NCBI GenBank assembly: GCA_947034895.1
Contig: OX344764.1
Location: 3,906,001 to 3,970,000, forward strand
Direction of reading: 5' to 3'
Length of the DNA stretch: 64,000 nucleotides
DNA from: Rhytidiadelphus loreus
Lineage: Eukaryota; Streptophyta; Bryopsida; Hypnales; Hylocomiaceae
Of this stretch, positions 58,895-64,000 are shown in pieces. A program made the position numbers and the translations under genes. The first letter of the stretch is position 1, and each line of letters begins with the position of its first letter. The notes under the pieces were generated by a model. That model was not told the origin of the DNA and did not search any database. It saw only the letters and a program-made list of their open reading frames with translations.

Positions 58895-59800
58895 TATCCT
58901 AAAGGATTTTGACTATGTTTTCACCAAAACACTCCAAAATTGCCATTTCTAGTTAAGTACCAAATATTAGAAAAAAAACATTTTTGGACACATGTAACTA
59001 TAGGATCTTGTAGTACCATGGTTTGAGAAGATGTGGGAAACATTTCAGAAACTTCCATTGTGTAGATTGTAAGAAATTAATGTTTGAAGTGACATAAACC
59101 TTTTGGGGAGCCTTACTAAAAATTGGGTAGTTGCACTTCACAAGGTCACATTTGTATAAAAAAATGTCCAAATTGGTTGTTATTCTTTGGATTAATTCTT
59201 CAAGGCAAGTTGGCAACATACTTGAAAAATTTCAGATCATTTGGAATTGTATAACATATAGGGAAAAAATAGTAATTAGAAAGAAGTAGAGAATGATTCA
59301 AAATACTAAATTGTTAAAAAATTTATTTATGAATTGAAAAATGACAATCCCAATGTTTGTTATGTTGTAATAAACAATGTACACCTAATTCTTTTATTTT
59401 TTCTAGAAGTATTGAAAATTGAATTAAATAACAAACTTCAAAGTTAATTTTAGAGAAATTACCCACAAGCTAAAATTCATCATAACTTTCATCTCATTAA
59501 TCAAAATGGAATGATTCAAAACTTTCTACTTATACATAAATCTAGAAACCAATTTCAAATTTTTATTTTAAAAGAAAGTGATTTTTAAAGAAGTTTTTTA
59601 GCTACCCGATTGCATGTACATCATTAAAAACTACATATCATACACTAACTTTTTAACCATGTAATCAAAAGTTATGAAAATTGTTGGGCCTTAAAACTAC
59701 TTCCTAGGCACATGTTGTGTGAAAATCTTAATGGAAAAAAAAAATCTATTTGTAGTGAGCTCCCCCCAACTGCTATGTTGCCAAAAAATAAAATAAAAAT
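58895..59800 (-). mobile_element. TTAA-type element, subfamily B copy 3 (inverted, decayed)
   Basis: Reverse-oriented relative of 31,852-32,685. It opens near a decayed TATCCTAAAGGATTTTGACT and then runs CACCAAAACACTCCAAAATT, GGTTTGAGAAGATGTGGGAAA, TTGCACTTCACAAGGTCACATTTGT and, at the far end, CTGCTATGTTGCCAAAAAA. The termini are too eroded to show the TTAA. Confidence 0.55.
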
Positions 59801-61736
59801 TCAAATATTATCAAATAGCTCTATGTATCCAAATTACATTTTTTTACAATTTATGGAGTGAAAAAATCCAAAAGTCAAAATTTTGAGGTCAAATTTCAAT
59901 CAATAAGATTTCAATCAATAAAAATCCAAAATTCATGAAACTTGGAACATGTGAATCTAGTCAAGTTGTACATTCTTCCTATAAAAAAAATGAGACATTT
60001 TGACTTTACACAAAAAAATTATTTTTACATAGAAATTTCATTCAAATAATAATAGGTCAAAATATAGTCCATTCTAAGTGAAATTACACATGAAGGTAGA
60101 GTCCCTTTTGTACAACATGTCCAAATTTCACTTCAAAATTCTGATTTCTCAATTATTGAGAGCTATTTATACGGTGGCCCAGTACTTTGGGGAGTCACTG
60201 TACTGTACATCTATTTAACTTTATTAATAAAATTTGATGTTATTACAATTTCGAAGAGCAGAGCACACGAGAATTTTCAATATAAAAGCAAACCAACATT
60301 TAACACATTCTGAAGACAAGGAAAATCTTTTCAATACGCAATTCCAGCATGCAAAAAGCATTGATTGACGTTGCTCTATTGTTTATTGTAACAGACGTTT
60401 GACACCCCTAAAGAAATGCAGAGAAAGTACGTGACCGGATCATTTTATTAATATGGTATCTACGTGACCAACTCAAGACGGAAGCTTATAATACAGCCAT
60501 TATTTAACTTTAGCAGGTCAGATGTCAAAGCATGCACAAAGAAGAATAATTGGCCTCACTTTTTGTACATCAAAAGAACTCACCTCGGGTCGTACACATG
60601 CCCCAATACGTATATTTTTAATAACTTTTTCGCACAAGTTGGAAAAGCAATTCCAAAGAAGACAAACATTTGCAAAGAATACGCTTTCAAAGAACCAATT
60701 ACCTGGAGTCTGTTGAGCCCACACCCACATTGCGAAGTTTCACAACAAATAACCTAAAAAGTGCCCAGATTTTTGACTGTGGCAAGATTCGACCATGTGC
60801 CAGGACTTACATAAGTAAGCACATACTCATTTTCTGTAACAATCATTTTCTGTCAAGAATCAAAATTTCAAAGACTCCCTAGATTTAACGATTGAGTGAA
60901 TATCAATTGGAAAATCATAGCAAAAAGCTGCAGATAATGTAATCGAAGACTTTTGAAGTCTGAGGCTCAGGGCTCCAGGCTCCCTACGGAAAGGAACTAG
61001 CAATGATGGCTCACCTAGCTCTTCAAGTGCTGTGGTCAGTGTTGATCCGCAGTCTTACCATCCAGAGACCACACTTTTGGAATCTGGTGAGAACAATCAA
61101 ACAATCCAACCTCACAGACTTCTGCAGTCAGATCTCAAACCAGTATTGAGCAAAAGTACTGCCACAAAAGCTTGTAAGATATTTTACTGAAATTTGGTCT
61201 CGATGATGAAAACTGCTGGCAATTTTTTCATTCGTTACGAAGCTGTGAGCATCATTGTGTCATAATGTGCAGATCATAGCTTAAATCTGGGAGCTACAGT
61301 ACTGGTATAGGAGTAAAGCACTGAATAAGAATTGCAACTGCAGTAAAATAAAGTTACACATGATGTAGGTCGTAACGAAGTAAAACCTCAGGCCCGTTGA
61401 CCTAGTGATCCAGCCCCCCAGTGAAGGTAGTTATAAGTTTCATTACCTGGGATAATGATTCGTCTTTAGTCACCTGCAAAATATTGAGAAGTCTAATCTG
61501 CATCACCATCAGAGCGTTACTAATCCTTCAAACCCCATATACACTTGCTATACGATATAGAGAAGCGCACATTCTAGCTAAACCCGTCAATAATGAGCAC
61601 CAGAATGGGTGTGTCGCAAAGGAACACAGCAGAAACATTGACTCGATTAAAGCTGAAAGTAATCAACAAAAGAAGATGCCCTGCATCGAATAGGTGCCTG
61701 GCTGAAATTGTAGGTTACAAATGGAAATCTAATATT
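59801..61736. other. Intergenic DNA and likely 3' UTR of the folate gene
   Basis: AT-rich until about 60,230, then balanced composition. The part near 61,736 is the probable 3' UTR of the HPPK-DHPS gene (minus strand). Several open frames of 60-100 codons lie at 60,460-61,700; none has a domain or splice context I can support. Confidence 0.4.
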
Positions 61737-64000
61737 CTAAGTCGGAATAGGAGAAGCTCTGGGTAAGGATTCCTTGTAGATTGCGTCCACCACTTTCATA
61801 GCATCTCGAACAGCCCGCACGTTGTGTGCTCTTATTATATTAGCACCACCTAAGACAGCTACGACGGAAGCAGCGACAGTGGCAGCATCTCTATCCTCAC
61901 CCTTTCGGTGCCCTGTGATGTTCCCTAGAAATCCTTTTCTAGAAGGCCCAACAAGCATAGGACCCCTACTGACAGTACAACTACTCTCGGAAAGCATTCT
62001 CCTCACAATTGGAAGATCTTTCAATAATTCCAGATTTTGCTTTCCGGTCTTGGCAAACCCGATTCCGGGATCAGTGATAATTCGCCACGCAGGGATGCCG
62101 AGTGCTTCAGCACGACAAATTTGAGCATTAAGCTCGTTTCCGACTTCCTCACAGACGTTGTTATAGGTTGTGTTCGCCTTGCTCTGCATAGTAGTCGGGT
62201 CCCCACGCATGTGCATCATGATATAAGGAACTCCCAGATCTGCCACTGTTGACAGCATCTCAGGGTCTAAGTAGCCCCCTGACACATCGTTAATTACATG
62301 TACTCCCAATTTTACAGCCTCGCCGGCCACCCTGCAAAACATTTAACAACGAAGCACAGCATGTTTCATTGATCAAAATTTTCATAGAATGTCTAAGCAT
62401 GGCGCTTAGAGGGCCAAGGAGGCAGTAAAAAGCTAAGGAATCTGAAAAGATTTGAAACTTCAGCAAATATTCGTTTGTATACACACCTTGCATCAAATGA
62501 ATCCACCGACAGCTTTACACCTATCAGTGCCGGATCTGTAGTTAAGGCCTCTAAAACTGGTACCAGACGAGAAAGTTCTTCTTCAGTTGACAATCTAGTT
62601 GCACCAGGACGAGTTGATTGCGCACCAATGTCGATAAAATCTGCTCCCTCATCAGCCATGGAATGAGCACGTGCCACAGCATCCTCCACGGCCATAAACC
62701 TATTAAAAAAGTACTACAGTGTTCAAGGTCTGTGAATTACATGCATATGCAAAGAATATGCACAAGTGAATCCCAGAGGTTTGGTAATTAATTCACAGTA
62801 TTTTTTGTCTTACGATATAAACATGCAGGAATATTTAAAGAGGCTCAGCACTAGAATGTGAGCCTCTCTGAATTTAGTGCCTGCCCTGCAATGAAAGGTG
62901 ATACGCAGCTTCCATGGCATACACAAAAGCAATTCTCTCATTTCGAATGAACACTTCTGATTATTCTCTGCATCCAAAAGAGAATAGTAAACCAGTAGTT
63001 GCATACCGTCCGCCATCGCTAAAGCTGTCTGGTGTGACATTCAATATGCCCATCACATGCGTCTTAGCGGACCAGTCTAGAAGCTCATTGCCCACTGGTA
63101 TCACTCTTCGTAGGTCCTCCTTTCCAATGCAGCCCTCTCCTCCCATCTTCTTCCAGGCTAGTGCAACTCCTCCATTACAGCATTTGTGATTAGACCAGTG
63201 AGAGGTTGATCCCGTGTCTGATTCGTTAAGAAGATCTGCCAAAGGTGCTAGAACAAAGGGACGTTCTAGAAATCTAGAATGTGGAATTTCCAGTGTCTCA
63301 GTAGTCACAGTCCGGTCGCCATAGAATATAATATCCAAGTCAAGCGGTCTTGGGCCATACCTGAAAAACAAACGACCATAAATATTAGGACTCTGTATTT
63401 CTGCCAAGCCATAAAACAATCACAAATCTAACACCCTTCCATAGCAATCAATACTCATGCAAAAAAAACTCACCAAAGCCAGAATGTTCATTTGAAAATA
63501 AAATGCACCTGAAAGAATATCAATTGGCTGCTGAAACTGGAAAAGCAAAATACAAAAACGTCTTCAAAATAGTCAACCAATTTTTCCAGTTGTCAAACAA
63601 TTATCTTGGGACCTATACCATGACAAGCGGGAACTATACTAATGTCACGTTAGAAATTACGATGTACGCATACCTTATACCTCCAACAGTGCGGCCAAGC
63701 TCACTCTCAATGTCTTTCAACGTCCTCAACAGCGAATGAGGATCTAGATTGGTAAAGGCTGACACTGCTGAATTCAGAAAGAACGGCTGGTCCGTGACAT
63801 AGGCCGGGGCACTTTCATACAAAGATGCATGCCTGATGACTTGGATGCCAGAGGCACGCATCCGCTCCAAGGCACGGTTGAAATTAGCAACTCTGTCCCC
63901 AACATTGCTGCCCATTGCAATCACGACCTCTTCTCCTGGGGTGCTTGTAGTCCTTGACGAATAACGCACATGGGCAAGCCTGGGAACCAAGGCCTCTGAC
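61737..64000 (-). CDS. Bifunctional HPPK-DHPS of folate synthesis (5' end outside window)
   Basis: Two consecutive folate-pathway steps: pyrophosphorylation of 6-hydroxymethyl-dihydropterin, then condensation with p-aminobenzoate to dihydropteroate. Visible exons (minus): 64000-63674 (continues off the edge), 63360-63007, 62699-62487, 62331-61737; introns of 313, 307 and 155 bp, all phase 2. [42 protein letters not shown], and after intron 1 [16 protein letters not shown] linker with [19 protein letters not shown] follows. [19 protein letters not shown] (near 63,030), [13 protein letters not shown] (62,600-62,650), [34 protein letters not shown] and [11 protein letters not shown] (61,800-61,835). 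All signature residues appear intact. The frame stays open to the edge, so the start and any mitochondrial presequence, usual in plants, are not visible. Confidence 0.97.

Noticed and set aside
1..64000. LTR retrotransposon, rRNA, organelle insert or biosynthetic gene cluster
   Set aside because: No reverse transcriptase, integrase, paired LTRs, rRNA or organellar genes were recognised, and the four host genes belong to unrelated pathways.

Overview
The window is nuclear DNA of a land plant, most likely a bryophyte. Evidence: GT-AG introns in every gene, a fused HPPK-DHPS folate gene of the plant type, a plant A-type cytochrome P450, and a plant GT14 (DUF266, BC10-like) glycosyltransferase. 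Gene density is low: four host genes sit in GC-richer islands inside AT-rich, repeat-filled intergenic DNA. The species is not identified from the sequence. The bryophyte guess rests on overall gene character and is only moderately secure.

Layout. 1-7.2 kb: AT-rich intergenic DNA with three short elements ending in TTAACCCC...GGGGTTAA. 7.3-11.3 kb (+): a gene joining tandem SAM-like domains to a PRXL2/SelU-like thioredoxin fold with a CxxC motif. 13.6-19.0 kb (-): a four-exon cytochrome P450 (541 aa) with a CTT-rich minisatellite just past its stop. 19-27.4 kb: intergenic DNA with MITEs and a tandem array of about 280-bp units. 27,425-31,458: a complete hAT DNA transposon with perfect 8-bp target duplications, matching terminal inverted repeats and an uninterrupted 764-aa transposase in three exons. 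31.5-51 kb: gene-poor DNA holding nested MITEs, a 4.7-kb inverted-repeat structure, foldbacks and one unexplained 264-aa ORF. 51.3-54.8 kb (-): a nine-exon GT14 glycosyltransferase (352 aa). 55.6-56.7 kb: a degenerate array of about 190-bp units upstream of it. 56.7-61.7 kb: intergenic. 61.7-64 kb (-): the HPPK-DHPS gene, which runs off the right edge.

The host genes have unrelated jobs (thiol redox, oxidative metabolism, Golgi glycosylation, folate synthesis), so this is an ordinary eukaryotic neighbourhood and not a gene cluster. The most unusual content is in the mobile elements. There is an apparently recent, possibly autonomous hAT element. There is also a set of short elements with a TTAA/CCCC end signature like that of piggyBac, and a MULE-like MITE family with perfect 10-bp duplications. 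Exon boundaries were worked out by hand from splice consensus, reading frame and family conservation. All exon phases are mutually consistent.
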